Positions 1 to 9,383 are shown, counted from the stretch's first letter. The stretch: DNA of 64,000 nucleotides from Nostoc commune NIES-4072 (GCF_003113895.1 NZ_BDUD01000001.1:4514840-4578839); one strand, 5' to 3'. Notes: generated by a model from the sequence alone, not told the origin. Program-made: numbers and translations.

Positions 1-90
1 CATGGGGGGAGTTCCTAACTCCTCACTCCTAACTCCTCACTCCTAACTCCTCACTCCTAATTCCTCACTCCTAACTCCTAACTCTTGTAC
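1..90. repeat. STRR heptamer repeat tract
   Basis: This tract is made of tandem heptamers of the type CTCCTAA / CTCCTCA, repeated about a dozen times with small variations. Such short tandemly repeated repetitive (STRR) heptamers are characteristic of intergenic DNA in heterocystous cyanobacteria. No gene is seen in it; the rest of the stretch up to 369 is also without a gene apart from the start region of the next CDS. Confidence 0.85.
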
Positions 91-110
91 AGACGCGATT
101 AATCGCGTCT
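91..110. repeat. 20-bp perfect palindrome
   Basis: AGACGCGATTAATCGCGTCT is a perfect 20-bp palindrome directly after the heptamer tract. Short GC-flanked palindromes of this kind are dispersed in Nostoc genomes. On RNA it would fold into a hairpin. No specific function can be assigned. Confidence 0.7.
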
Positions 111-369
111 CTCCAGGAACCTAAATATAACTTAGAGGTCTATAATACAGAGCTATCGTCAATGGTTAGCCAATATCTCGATCTTGTTTTAGTCGTTGAC
201 TTGGAACAACCATCATGAGTTTCTCATAGATTAAATGGGATTGCTATTTATATTCCTCATAACCACTGCTTAAGATACAGGAGCTTCTCACAGGTAGAGG
301 ATATAGGATACAGTTCAATCTAGAATTCAAAATTGGTAATAAACCTATTTGAAATTCCTGTTTATTTTT

Positions 370-840
370 ATGTCAGCAAAGTTGAAATTCTTTTTGATTG
401 TGATATTGAGTATCTTTGCGACTGCTGGCGCTGGAGTTTATATTATCCAGGGACAGCCATCTGCACCGATTGTTGAGACTACTGATGGACAAACCCAGCA
501 AGTGGCAGCAATACATCAGTCTCAAGAAGTTGTGGCATACTCAGAGCGTTCAAATTTTAAAACCATACCTTTAGAAAAGCTCAACTCATCTCTCCAAGGT
601 AGTGATCCTGCTACCCTCGCCCTGAATGCCTTTGACGACATAGGAGCAGTGGGAGGAACGCGAAAGGTAGAGGTAGCTTATCCACAACGAAATCAGGCCC
701 TTGTGACGATTACGCAAATCAAGGGGGGTGATGATTCGGTTGGTATTAAATACCGAGTTGAGATGACTACTTTTGGGCGATCGCTTTTTATTAGCTCACC
801 TCCAGTCTGGCAAATTGTTTGGGCTGGAGTGAGGAATTAG
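370..840 (+). CDS. Hypothetical exported or membrane-anchored protein
   Basis: A 156-residue protein of unknown function. I place the start at ATG 370 (MSAKLKFFLIV...) rather than the upstream TTG at 349. From there the N-terminus is a short basic stretch followed by a hydrophobic helix (about residues 5-25, ending near AGAGVYIIQG), as in a signal anchor or signal peptide. The rest is soluble and predicted extracytoplasmic, with no recognised motif. It stands alone, flanked by heptamer repeats on both sides, and the next gene runs in the opposite direction. It may be a lineage-specific Nostocales protein; I cannot assign a role. Confidence 0.7.
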   Translation: MSAKLKFFLIVILSIFATAGAGVYIIQGQPSAPIVETTDGQTQQVAAIHQSQEVVAYSERSNFKTIPLEKLNSSLQGSDPATLALNAFDDIGAVGGTRKVEVAYPQRNQALVTITQIKGGDDSVGIKYRVEMTTFGRSLFISSPPVWQIVWAGVRN

Positions 841-937
841 TTAGGAGTTAGTTAAGAGTTAGGAGTCAGAAGTCAGGAGTGAGGAGTTAGGAATTTAAAC
901 TCATAACTCATAACTCCTAACTCCTAACTCCTAACTT
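841..937. repeat. STRR heptamer tract, arranged as an inverted pair
   Basis: Heptamers of the form TTAGGAG/TCAGGAG on the left are followed by CTCCTAA heptamers on the right, so the whole tract can fold back on itself. It lies between the convergent 3' ends of the small exported protein and the YlqD-like gene. It could act as a bidirectional 3' hairpin, but that is inference. Confidence 0.75.
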
Positions 938-939
938 TA

Positions 940-1389
940 TTAAATGTCGCCGCGAATTTCTTCTACAACGCCATCGCGCAGAACGATTTCGACTTGCATT
1001 TTGCTAATCAGGTTATCACCGATCTCTACCCGGAAAAAGCCTTCCATTTGGAATTGGTTGACTTCCTGATCTTGCTGAAGAAACTGCACTTGCTGAAGAT
1101 TTTGCAGCAATTGATTTTTCTGCTCTAGAAATTCACTTTTCTTTTGATTGACTTGGAGTTGGATATTGTCAATTTGTTGGAGAGTCTGGGGGCCAGGTGG
1201 TTGCAGACTCTGCTTTTGAATTGCAGCGATCGCTCTTTGTCCTTCTACGTCTAGCTGTTGCAGTTGCTGGTCAAGTTGATTGATTTGCGTTTGCAGCTGC
1301 TGTTGTACTTCCTCTTTCCAAAGGGGAGTCACAATGACTTTGACGTTAACGACGCGTTTCAGGAGCAAGTTAGATTTGGAGACATCCAT
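940..1389 (-). CDS. YlqD family coiled-coil protein
   Basis: 149 residues. The N-terminus (SNLLLKRVVNVKVIVTPLWK) leads into a long glutamine-rich coiled coil (about residues 28-110) and a compact C-terminal part (MEGFFRVEIGDNL...). This matches the YlqD family of short proteins found in Bacillus and cyanobacteria, whose biochemical function is unknown. It lies 42 bp downstream of the acyl-activating enzyme on the same strand, so the two may be co-transcribed. The short spacing is seen directly; the shared role is only a possibility. Confidence 0.75.
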   Translation of the reverse strand: MDVSKSNLLLKRVVNVKVIVTPLWKEEVQQQLQTQINQLDQQLQQLDVEGQRAIAAIQKQSLQPPGPQTLQQIDNIQLQVNQKKSEFLEQKNQLLQNLQQVQFLQQDQEVNQFQMEGFFRVEIGDNLISKMQVEIVLRDGVVEEIRGDI

Positions 1390-1431
1390 AAATATTTCAC
1401 GTTCACTCTTACTAGTTGGGAGGTGGAATGA

Positions 1432-3408
1432 TCAGGCAAACATGCCGTCAATAATATCGCGATAGCGTTCCGTGACGACGTGTCGGCGAACTTTCAGTGT
1501 TTGTGTCATCAAGCCATTTTCGATGGAAAACGGTTCCAGAATCAGTCTAAACGTTCCAATGCGGTCATCCGGTCGATAGCCTGGACGATTTTGCACTTCC
1601 CGATTCAATTCTTGCCGAAATAAATCCTGGATCATTCTACTCTCGAAGTCAATTTTTTGAGTAGGTGAAGAAGTAACCGGATCGTTGGGCGTATCCAGTG
1701 TCAAATTTTGACTTGCTGCCCATTTTTCTAAGGCTTCGACATTGGGGACAATTAAGGCTCCCAGGCTGCGCTGATCTTGACCGACGAGCATAATTTGATC
1801 GATGTAGGGCGATCGCAAACACACATCTTCGATCGGCTGTGGCTCGATGTTTTCCCCGTTGGTCAATACAATCGTATCCTTTGCTCTGCCAGTTAGCACT
1901 AGGTCGTCTTGTGGTGTCAGCCAACCCAAATCGCCGCTATCAAACCAACCTTCAGCATCAATTGCTTTCGCTGTCGCTTCGGGATTTTGGTAATAGCCTT
2001 GCATAATCTGCGGCCCCCTCAACAATACTAAGCCTCGCTTTTCTACTGGTAAAGGCGTTTTTGTTTCAGGATCTACGATTTTAGCTTCTGTAGCGGGTAG
2101 TGGTTGCCCTGATGCACCAATTAAATTTCGCCAAGGACGCCGCACATGGGTAACAGGAGAAGTTTCTGTTAAGCCATAACCTTGCAAAATCTGCACACCA
2201 ATAATTTCAAAGAAATTATCTATGTGTCTGGGAAGCGCACCGCCGCCGCTAATCATCTGCTTAACTTGTCCTCCTGTGGCTTCTCGCACTTTGGCATAAA
2301 CCAGTCGTTCTCCCAGAGCATGGAGGGGTAATAAAGCAGATGCTTGGATTTTAGCTGCTAATCGTTCAACGGCTGAAGCATGAAGATTATTTAAATCCAA
2401 TCCTTGAGCAACTCGCCGCGCTTTGATATATTTCTCGCTATTGCTCAATAAAAATTTAATTAGGCGTTGCTTTGTAGCTGATTGCTCACGGAACTGCTTT
2501 TGCACTCCTTCATAAATTGATTCCCACAGGCGGGGTACACCCACCATGTAGTTGGGTTTAAATTGTCTCAAATCTGCTTTTACGGAGCGCAAGTTGGTAT
2601 AAACTTGCGTGCAACCTTGAGATAGTAGGTAATATTCAACAGTTCGTTCGTAACTGTGCCACGAAGGTAGAATACTGAGAACGATATCGCCCGGATTTGG
2701 TTGTACTACTGTCCTGAAAGTGAGTACTTGGTGCATCAAGTTGTTATAAGACAGCATTACACCCTTGGGTTTACCTGTGGTGCCAGAGGTGTAAATTAAG
2801 GTTGCTAGAGCATCACGATTTTGCTTGACTGGCACAAAATCATGATTTTTTCCAATTTCGAGCAACTGGGCAAAGTTCAGCAGCTTTAGGGTTTCGTCTG
2901 TTGGTGGTGCTTCATCCGATAGTAATATTACTACCTGAATTGGTAAATCTTTGAGGCGGTCTTGCAGTTTTTTAAATGTTTTTAAATCCTCAACTACTAT
3001 TGCCGTACTGCCACTATTAGCAATGATAAACAGCAGTTCTTCTTTTTCTGCTTGGGAGCTACGCACCGCATCAACGGCTCCAGCAGTCATTATCCCTTGA
3101 TCGGCAATGAACCAGCGAGGACTGTTGTCAGAAATTAAGGAAATGCGATCGCCTACCTTCACTCCCAACGCCTGCAACCCAGCAGCAAATAGTCGCATTT
3201 GCTCTGCCAACTGGGTATAAGTAATTGCTACTTCTGGTTTAGCATGAGGGTTGCGGAGGGCGACAACATCACCAAATCGCTTAGATGCCAAAGGCCAAAT
3301 TTCTGGCAGCGATTCCACATTTGTGTAATCTACCAACCGCTTTAATGCCTGGCGTTCTTGTTCACTGATGTTAGATAAGAAAGAAGACGCGGTTTGGGTT
3401 TTTGACAT
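1432..3408 (-). CDS. aas: Acyl-ACP / long-chain acyl-CoA synthetase (AMP-forming)
   Basis: 658 residues, the usual size for cyanobacterial acyl-acyl carrier protein synthetases, which activate free fatty acids with ATP and recycle them into lipids at the membrane. The adenylation-domain signature LIYTSGTTGKPKGVMLSYNN is present. Further conserved blocks are QGYGLTETSP, GWFDSGDLGW and TGRAKDTIVLTNGENIEP, the last carrying the hinge and C-terminal domain. All core motifs look intact. Upstream is a divergent small membrane protein gene; downstream lies the YlqD-like gene. Whether it prefers ACP or CoA cannot be read from the sequence, but cyanobacteria normally carry one Aas of this type. Confidence 0.88.
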   Translation of the reverse strand: MSKTQTASSFLSNISEQERQALKRLVDYTNVESLPEIWPLASKRFGDVVALRNPHAKPEVAITYTQLAEQMRLFAAGLQALGVKVGDRISLISDNSPRWFIADQGIMTAGAVDAVRSSQAEKEELLFIIANSGSTAIVVEDLKTFKKLQDRLKDLPIQVVILLSDEAPPTDETLKLLNFAQLLEIGKNHDFVPVKQNRDALATLIYTSGTTGKPKGVMLSYNNLMHQVLTFRTVVQPNPGDIVLSILPSWHSYERTVEYYLLSQGCTQVYTNLRSVKADLRQFKPNYMVGVPRLWESIYEGVQKQFREQSATKQRLIKFLLSNSEKYIKARRVAQGLDLNNLHASAVERLAAKIQASALLPLHALGERLVYAKVREATGGQVKQMISGGGALPRHIDNFFEIIGVQILQGYGLTETSPVTHVRRPWRNLIGASGQPLPATEAKIVDPETKTPLPVEKRGLVLLRGPQIMQGYYQNPEATAKAIDAEGWFDSGDLGWLTPQDDLVLTGRAKDTIVLTNGENIEPQPIEDVCLRSPYIDQIMLVGQDQRSLGALIVPNVEALEKWAASQNLTLDTPNDPVTSSPTQKIDFESRMIQDLFRQELNREVQNRPGYRPDDRIGTFRLILEPFSIENGLMTQTLKVRRHVVTERYRDIIDGMFA

Positions 3409-3640
3409 AACACCTTACCTAAAATATCGTAAACTAATCGTAATTCTTAGCTTATTTTGTTATTCCGCTACAATAACCGTCGTTATTATCCACATTCTCT
3501 TCTGTGTATGATAATTCCAGGAATTCCACGTTTATATTTACAAAAATTTATGTTAAAGTTAATTTACATAGACTGCAAGCAATGATTGTGTTTGCAGCTA
3601 AAAACAGCAATCGCCTACGTTTCACAGGAGATGATTACCT

Positions 3641-3886
3641 ATGAATTTGATAGACGCTATACTGCTAACGCTACTCAACATTGCTGCTTGCATGGCGTTT
3701 CCTAAGCTTTTAGCTCTTTTTCTAGCCCAGAAAACCAAACTTACTGAAGCGTTACCGAATGCTTCCAAATTACAAGTAGCTAAAATTGAACTTACCAGTT
3801 TTCCTTATTGTACAGCTTATGTATTGACAGGCAGCCAATTTTGTAAATTTAGTCCTAACTTCTGTCCTAATTGTTCTCCGAATTAA
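3641..3886 (+). CDS. Small hydrophobic protein, paralogue of 4314-4478
   Basis: 81 residues. The first 30 residues form one hydrophobic helix (MNLIDAILLTLLNIAACM..., then PKLLALFLAQK). The tail is polar and Cys-rich (CKFSPNFCPNCSPN). A good ribosome-binding site (AGGAG near 3627) precedes the ATG. The N-terminal 30 residues closely match the product of the small gene at 4314 (shared pattern M-L-D-IL-TLLN-AC-PKLLA). A strong hairpin terminator follows 27 bp after the stop. Function unknown; probably a single-pass membrane peptide. Confidence 0.65.
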   Translation: MNLIDAILLTLLNIAACMAFPKLLALFLAQKTKLTEALPNASKLQVAKIELTSFPYCTAYVLTGSQFCKFSPNFCPNCSPN

Positions 3887-3912
3887 TGGACAAATTGCCA
3901 GTAAATTATTTT

Positions 3913-3953
3913 AAAATTTAGGTGAGGTATATAAACTATCTCACCTAAATTTT
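3913..3953 (+). terminator. Rho-independent-type hairpin
   Basis: AAAATTTAGGTGAG (3913-3926) and CTCACCTAAATTTT (3940-3953) form a perfect 14-bp stem with a 13-nt loop. The A/T outer pairs give a T-run on either strand. It sits 27 bp after the stop of the small membrane protein gene, so it most likely ends that transcript. Confidence 0.8.
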
Positions 3954-4313
3954 GGCAATCACAAAGGCTTTGACGGGTTTACATTTTGTTACAGGGTGGG
4001 TTTACAAGTTTGCTGATGCTTGAACTAAGATGCCCTACCGCTCTTTTATATATCTGAAGAGAGAAAAATAAGATGATGACTTTGAATCTTTTTCAAAGCC
4101 TTACTTTATCAGCAAAATTTAATTCATTGGCTAACTCTTTTAATATTTGACTTCTGCCTTGCAGTACTAGTCACCTTGAAATTGTAAGAATATATTTAGT
4201 TAGCTTATATCTAATAAAGCAAATTCAAAATATTGCTTTAAAGCAATTGTAGTAATTTTGCTGCAAACTAAAAATATAGTAAACACCAATTTTGAAATCT
4301 GGAGAGTCGCAAT

Positions 4314-4478
4314 ATGAGTTTAATGGATGGTATATTAATGACGCTGTTAAATACTGTTGCTTGCCTAGTGCTGCCTAAATTGCTAGCAATTATGTCTGCG
4401 AAAAGCCAAAATAGTGTAAAATTATCATCTGCTGTAACCTCAGAAGTTTCCAACTCTGAAATCCCCAGCTTTTCTTAA
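4314..4478 (+). CDS. Small hydrophobic protein, paralogue of 3641-3886
   Basis: 54 codons: the N-terminus MSLMDGILMTLLNTVACLVL is followed by PKLLAIMSAK and a short polar Ser-rich tail. GGAGAG at 4301-4306 is a suitable ribosome-binding site. The hydrophobic helix and the PKLLA motif are shared with the protein encoded 430 bp upstream, so the two arose by duplication and then differ in their tails. No known domain is recognised. Confidence 0.6.
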   Translation: MSLMDGILMTLLNTVACLVLPKLLAIMSAKSQNSVKLSSAVTSEVSNSEIPSFS

Positions 4479-4500
4479 TATAAGCTGACCATCTATAGAT

Positions 4501-4544
4501 ATCGCCTTGATGAAGAGAAAATTTAGTTATTGATGCAAGGCGAT
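4501..4544. terminator. Possible hairpin between convergent genes
   Basis: ATCGCCTTG (4501-4509) and CAAGGCGAT (4536-4544) are a 9-bp inverted repeat 22 bp after the small gene and before the end of the opposing MFS gene. There is no clear T-run, so a terminator role is tentative. Confidence 0.4.
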
Positions 4545-4580
4545 GTCTTACAATAATAGTATCTAAAAATGAAACTTTGA

Positions 4581-5774
4581 TTATTTATTATTTATTCTTG
4601 CTGTAGTTGTTTTAGGTCTGACAATAATAAAAAATGCGATCGCAGTAAAAAATAACATTTGCCAAGTTACCAAATTCCAGCCACCGAGATTCCAGCATAA
4701 TAAACCAATGCTAGTACCTATAGAACCGCCGATAAAATAGGTAGTCATGTAAACTGTGTTGATGCGACTATTGGATTGAGCATCAAGACCGTATATTCTT
4801 GCGACATTAGTCACTTGGGTTGCTTGTACACCTACATCTAGTAACAATACAGCAACAGCGATCGCCAATGCAGAATTAGAAGCAATTTTAGCAATTACTA
4901 AGCTTGCAATCACCATCGATACAGCAATAGTCAAGGAACGTTGGGAGTTACCTTGATCGGCTAGTTTACCAAAAACTGGTGCCATCAATGCACCTGCGAT
5001 CGCGACAAAGCCATACATCCCAATTGTGTCAGATTGAAAATTAAAAGGCGCTCCACTTAAATGGAAAGTCAGCGTTGTCCAAAATGAGCAAAACACACCA
5101 AACAGTAACCCACTAATTAAAGATGCTTCTCTTAATAATGAGAAACGTTTTAATTGGTGGAGTGTTGAACTTAATAATGCTAAATAATAACCATTAAATT
5201 CATTTTTAACACTAGGCAAATATATATTTAGCAAGACAATAACAATTAAAATCATTCCTGCCGAAAATCCATATACATAACGCCAACTCAACCATTCAGC
5301 AATATATCCACTAAAAACCCTTGCTCCTAAAACTCCAATTAATATACCAGTAAAAATGTTGCCTACGGTTTGACCTGTAGTTACTCTATCTATACTTGCT
5401 GCTAAAGGTAGAATAATCTGAGCAGAGACTGTCGCAATCCCAATTGCTACGCTCAATATCCAAACTTCGATGATGTTTTGTGAAAACGTCATGCCTATCA
5501 ACAAACAGAATAAACATGTCAGTAAGCAAAGAATTAATTTTTTCTTATTGATTTTATCGCCCAAGGGAATTAAAAAGAAAATCCCCAAACCGTAACCAAC
5601 TTGCGTAAGCACAGATATGCTACCCGCTTCGCCTTCACTGACTCGAAAAGATAATGCAATATCTTGGAGGATTGGCTGATTATAATAAACGTTAGCAACA
5701 CAAACACCAGATGCGATCGCCATAATCAGTACCTGGACATTAGTTAATGCGTTATTTGAGATTTGTTTTTCCAT
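4581..5774 (-). CDS. MFS transporter
   Basis: 397 residues with about 12 hydrophobic segments, the normal size of a major facilitator superfamily permease. The N-terminal NVYYNQPILQDIA motif in helix 1 and the loop LGDKINKKKLI between helices 2 and 3 are typical of the bacterial drug/proton-antiporter-like MFS group. It starts 12 bp after the Uma2-family gene on the same strand, so the two are probably on one mRNA. Substrate cannot be predicted; an efflux role is the usual annotation for this subgroup. Confidence 0.82.
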   Translation of the reverse strand: MEKQISNNALTNVQVLIMAIASGVCVANVYYNQPILQDIALSFRVSEGEAGSISVLTQVGYGLGIFFLIPLGDKINKKKLILCLLTCLFCLLIGMTFSQNIIEVWILSVAIGIATVSAQIILPLAASIDRVTTGQTVGNIFTGILIGVLGARVFSGYIAEWLSWRYVYGFSAGMILIVIVLLNIYLPSVKNEFNGYYLALLSSTLHQLKRFSLLREASLISGLLFGVFCSFWTTLTFHLSGAPFNFQSDTIGMYGFVAIAGALMAPVFGKLADQGNSQRSLTIAVSMVIASLVIAKIASNSALAIAVAVLLLDVGVQATQVTNVARIYGLDAQSNSRINTVYMTTYFIGGSIGTSIGLLCWNLGGWNLVTWQMLFFTAIAFFIIVRPKTTTARINNK

Positions 5775-5786
5775 TAAACCTAAAAT

Positions 5787-6359
5787 TTATGCAGGAAAAA
5801 ACTGGTTTACAGTACAGCTAAAACCAGTCAATAAAGGAGAAGTTATAATATCACTACTAAATAGGGTTGCTACCAAATTAAGTTGAGTTTGTTCGCGTCG
5901 GTAGACCTCTAGTTTACGCGATCGCCAATCAGCAATCCAATATTCTTTTACTCCTCTAGAAGAATAAAGTTTAAGTTTAGCTTCCTTATCTCGTCTTTCG
6001 TCTGACTTGCTTGCAGACAATACTTCTACTATTAAATCTGGTGCGTCAGTGAAATGTCCCGCTTCATCCAATGTTAGCGCCAAGGTTTCTTTAGTAGCCC
6101 AAACTACATCAGGAATCACATTATCTGATTCTGAAAACAAAACGCCGGGATTGATCACAGCTTCCCCTAAACCAGTAGACTCTGACCAAATATCAAGTTG
6201 TCGGAAAATTCTGCCACAAGTTTGCTGATGTTTAAAGTGAGGTGCCCTGGTCACAAATAATTCTCCATCAACTATCTCGTAGCGTGTCCCTTCATTTTCT
6301 GGTAGCAGTTCTACATCCTGAGTTGTCCAGCGTACTCCTGTATTAAGCATCTGACTCAT
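5787..6359 (-). CDS. Uma2 family (DUF820) endonuclease-fold protein
   Basis: 190 residues. The pattern NEGTRYEIVDGELFVTRAP, then PDVVW, then PDLIVEVLSAS with a following K (RRDKEAKLKLY) and GVKEYWIADW is the standard Uma2/DUF820 layout. It has a PD-(D/E)XK-like catalytic core with E/D and K residues present. This family is greatly expanded in cyanobacteria and its role is poorly understood; proposed functions include restriction-like or transposon-associated nuclease activity. It is 12 bp upstream of the MFS gene. Confidence 0.85.
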   Translation of the reverse strand: MSQMLNTGVRWTTQDVELLPENEGTRYEIVDGELFVTRAPHFKHQQTCGRIFRQLDIWSESTGLGEAVINPGVLFSESDNVIPDVVWATKETLALTLDEAGHFTDAPDLIVEVLSASKSDERRDKEAKLKLYSSRGVKEYWIADWRSRKLEVYRREQTQLNLVATLFSSDIITSPLLTGFSCTVNQFFPA

Positions 6360-6536
6360 TAGCTAACTCCTTTAATCTTGCTCTTGTATTTTAATCATAA
6401 AATTGTCAGAATTCAGCACTCAGTAGTCATGAGTCAGAATTTATCAGGAATCTAGAATGATTTATATTTATTCATTAAATACTCTCCTGATTTTTTAACT
6501 ATTTTGACTCCTGAATTCTTACATTAAATTTAATTA

Positions 6537-8696
6537 TCACTTACGATTTTCGCGCCGCCACTTACCCCGAACTAAGCGAATTTCATCAAAAGTGTAGCTT
6601 TCACCAAGTTGTTCTCGAATTGGCGTTAAAGAGATATCACCAAGCACTTCTAAAACTTGCCAAATTTTTTGTTGATGTTCAAGAGGTACTAACTGATTTA
6701 TGTCTACAGGCTGATTTTTTTCAATCAAATCTGTTAAATGACGAATAATTGTTGTGGGGCGAATATTACGTTTTTTGGCAATTTCATTAACACTCAAACC
6801 TTGTTTATGTAATTGTAATGTGAATATTTCTGTGTCGGAAGGTAAGCTAACAGAGGGTGTAAAACTAACTTGGGGTGGATCTATCAAACCTTTTTCTTGG
6901 CGGTAGGCGCGAATTTCTGCGAGGAATTTATCGCCATATTGGGAAAGTTTGTGACTACCCACGCCCGAAAGTTTACCAAATTCGGTTAGTGTTGTGGGTT
7001 GTACCTGTGCCATCAATTTCAAGGTAGAATCCTGAAAGACAACGTAAGGTGGTACAGATTGTTCATCAGCAAGTTGTTTACGCAGCGATCGCAACCTCTG
7101 CATTAATATCTCTGCTTCAACAGCCTTCTCACTCCCTTCTTCCCAAGTAACCTTCTGTGCTACGGGAACAACAAGGGAAACTGTACGCTGTCGCCGCATC
7201 ACTTCCCAACTAAGGGGGTTAAGTTTCAAAACTGAATAACCATCGCTAGTCTGTTCTAACAACCCTTGATGTAAAAGCGATCGCGCTAACATTCGCCATT
7301 CATCTACACTCTTATCTTTGCCAATACCGTAGGTAGAAAGTTTATCGTGTTCGTACTGGATAATTTTGTCTTTTTTTGCCCCCCGCAACACATCAATAAT
7401 GTGTAACATCCCAAATCTTTCTTTACAACGTGCCACACAAGATAAAAACTTCATGGCTTCAATTGTCCAGTCTTGCATTGGTTTGGGATGACGGCAATTA
7501 TCGCAGTTACCGCAATTACCGGGAAAACGTTCCCCAAAATAACCTAGCTGAATTGTCCGTCGGCAAACAGTACCCTCAGCATAGTCAATTACCTGGCGCA
7601 GTTGTTGTTTAGCAATCAACTGTTCTTGGGGGTCAGTTTTTTGGTTAATACTCCATTCAATGGTTTTAATATCACTGAAACTGAAAAAAAGTGTACAACG
7701 TGAAGGTTCATTATCCCTTCCCGCCCTACCTGATTCTTGATAATAACTTTCTAAATTACGCGGTAAATCAAAGTGAATTACTAACCGTACATCTGGCTTA
7801 TTAATTCCCATTCCAAAAGCAATTGTTGCCACCATGACGCGCACATCATCTCGAATAAATCGAGTTTGATTGCTGCTACGTTCTTCATCAGTTAATCCGG
7901 CATGATAAGACAAGGCTGAAATTTTATCATTTTGCAATTTAAAGGTAAGTTCATCAACTTTTTTGCGCGTCAAGCAATAAATAATTGCTGAACCTTCATT
8001 TTCTCGAATAAGTTCTAATAATTCAGCATACGCAGACTTGGTTTTAGAACGGACTTCGTAATAAAGGTTTTGGCGATTAAAGCTAGCAATGTGGATACTG
8101 GGTTGCTTTAGCCCTAGTTGTTGGATAATATCAGCACGGACGCGATCGGTTGCTGTGGCGGTGAGGGCGAGGGTAGGGACATCAGGATAGCGTTTCCGCA
8201 GGGATTTCATCTGACGGTATTCTGGGCGGAAGTCGTGTCCCCACTCAGAGACACAGTGGGCTTCGTCAATAGCAAAAGCCGCAATCCCAATTTTTTCTTT
8301 GACTAAATCGAGAAAGGGGAGAAATCTTTCACTCAACAGACGTTCTGGGGCGACGTAAAGTAGTTTAACTTTACCACTGAGGATGGCTTCTTCGCGCGAT
8401 CGCACCTTATACGGATTCAGACTACTATTGAGAAATGTGGCGTTAATATTATTATTTCGTAGTCCCTCCACTTGGTCTTGCATCAAAGCAATTAATGGCG
8501 ATACTACTACAGTTAAGCCTGTTTTGATTAATGCAGGTAACTGAAAACACAAAGATTTTCCCCCACCCGTAGGCATCACAATCAATAAATCTCGATTTTG
8601 CAGCGCATCTTCGATAATTTGCCGTTGTCCGGGGCGGAATTTGTCGTAACCGAAGTGATATTTTAGCGCTTGTTCGAGATTGGGGTACTGAAGCAT
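6537..8696 (-). CDS. recQ: ATP-dependent DNA helicase RecQ
   Basis: 719 residues. Helicase motif I (PTGGGKS, residues 42-48), the DEAH box (144-147), the RecQ-specific loop after it (CVSEWGHDFRP) and motif VI (QESGRAGRD) are all present. A zinc-binding RQC cysteine cluster (GNCGNCDNC) follows, then an HRDC-like region, then a C-terminal helix-turn-helix-like segment. This is a full-length RecQ that unwinds recombination and replication intermediates 3' to 5'. It is monocistronic; the truncated toxin gene lies upstream on the same strand. Confidence 0.95.
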   Translation of the reverse strand: MLQYPNLEQALKYHFGYDKFRPGQRQIIEDALQNRDLLIVMPTGGGKSLCFQLPALIKTGLTVVVSPLIALMQDQVEGLRNNNINATFLNSSLNPYKVRSREEAILSGKVKLLYVAPERLLSERFLPFLDLVKEKIGIAAFAIDEAHCVSEWGHDFRPEYRQMKSLRKRYPDVPTLALTATATDRVRADIIQQLGLKQPSIHIASFNRQNLYYEVRSKTKSAYAELLELIRENEGSAIIYCLTRKKVDELTFKLQNDKISALSYHAGLTDEERSSNQTRFIRDDVRVMVATIAFGMGINKPDVRLVIHFDLPRNLESYYQESGRAGRDNEPSRCTLFFSFSDIKTIEWSINQKTDPQEQLIAKQQLRQVIDYAEGTVCRRTIQLGYFGERFPGNCGNCDNCRHPKPMQDWTIEAMKFLSCVARCKERFGMLHIIDVLRGAKKDKIIQYEHDKLSTYGIGKDKSVDEWRMLARSLLHQGLLEQTSDGYSVLKLNPLSWEVMRRQRTVSLVVPVAQKVTWEEGSEKAVEAEILMQRLRSLRKQLADEQSVPPYVVFQDSTLKLMAQVQPTTLTEFGKLSGVGSHKLSQYGDKFLAEIRAYRQEKGLIDPPQVSFTPSVSLPSDTEIFTLQLHKQGLSVNEIAKKRNIRPTTIIRHLTDLIEKNQPVDINQLVPLEHQQKIWQVLEVLGDISLTPIREQLGESYTFDEIRLVRGKWRRENRK

Positions 8697-8701
8697 AGCG
8701 A

Positions 8702-8780
8702 TCGCTTTTCCGGGCCTGTCTGCGTGAGTAATTATTGAAGATATCAGGATTTTAACTCACATCACCGACAGCTTTGGTTA
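8702..8780. repeat. Direct repeat, copy 1 (flanks toxin-antitoxin module)
   Basis: About 79 bp, nearly identical to 9412-9490. The shared core includes TTATTGAAGATATCAGGATT and TTTAACTCACATCA. This copy abuts the 3' end of the toxin gene. The two copies bracket the whole toxin-antitoxin pair. Confidence 0.8.
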
Positions 8781-8783
8781 GGA

Positions 8784-9023
8784 TTACGTTTGTGTTGGCG
8801 ATCGCACTTGATCGGCTAATACAATGCGACAATCATATCCACAAGAGCATGAAAACAACCCTAATAGCTTTCCCTCTAATTTGTGAGTGCCCAAGTTAGC
8901 TGCAAATATATCATTCTCCATAGCAGCAATAGTTTCTTCTATTCTGGCCTGCAAGTCAGAATTACGACGAGCAAATTTTCGGAAACTTCTTTTAAATTTG
9001 CTAGTAATAACCAACTTATACAT
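8784..9023 (-). CDS. RelE/YafQ-like toxin, C-terminally altered
   Basis: I set the start at ATG 9023 (MYKLVITSKFKRSFRKF), which overlaps the antitoxin stop by 8 bp, the classic arrangement of a type II toxin-antitoxin pair. The 79-residue product has the small basic RelE-superfamily fold signature, with KLEGKLLGLFSCSCGYDCRI typical of mRNA-interferase toxins. Family members normally continue for roughly 15-20 more residues through a conserved final strand ending in a T-H-D-E-V-like motif. Here the frame ends abruptly in VRSPTQT next to direct repeat copy 1. A neighbouring frame reads NVILTKAVGDVS, suggesting a frameshift or replaced 3' end. The toxin may be inactive. Confidence 0.7.
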   Translation of the reverse strand: MYKLVITSKFKRSFRKFARRNSDLQARIEETIAAMENDIFAANLGTHKLEGKLLGLFSCSCGYDCRIVLADQVRSPTQT

Positions 9024-9261
9024 CGGCTGCACTTGGGTTATTGAGATATTCCCGTAATTCTTGAATTGCTTCACTAGCAGTGTGGACTTTGAGCCTACCT
9101 GCTTGGAATTCAGCAATGGAAGCTGCTGCATCTGAGGCAATTTCATCTCGCCGACTTTCAATAATTCGGTTTTTGAGAATTTGTACCAGCATTTCTTGTT
9201 GCTCTAAAGTAAGCTCCATTGCGGCATCTAAAACTCTATCTAGGTTACTCAATTGCTTCAT
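9016..9261 (-). CDS. Antitoxin of type II toxin-antitoxin pair
   Basis: 81 residues, mostly helical and acidic (LTLEQQEMLVQILKNRIIE, then AIQELREYLNN). This is a common cyanobacterial antitoxin type found directly upstream of RelE/YafQ-like toxins. It overlaps the toxin start by 8 bp, implying translational coupling. Such antitoxins neutralise the toxin and usually autorepress the operon. Confidence 0.7.
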   Translation of the reverse strand: MKQLSNLDRVLDAAMELTLEQQEMLVQILKNRIIESRRDEIASDAAASIAEFQAGRLKVHTASEAIQELREYLNNPSAADV

Positions 9262-9383
9262 CCTCTTAATTATTTGGGTTAATAACAGAATTCGTAAGAT
9301 ATAAACTTATAAGTCTTAACCTCATCGCTTTTTTAGCTTCGTTAAACTTATGTTAACTTATCGCACTAACTCAATTATCATAC

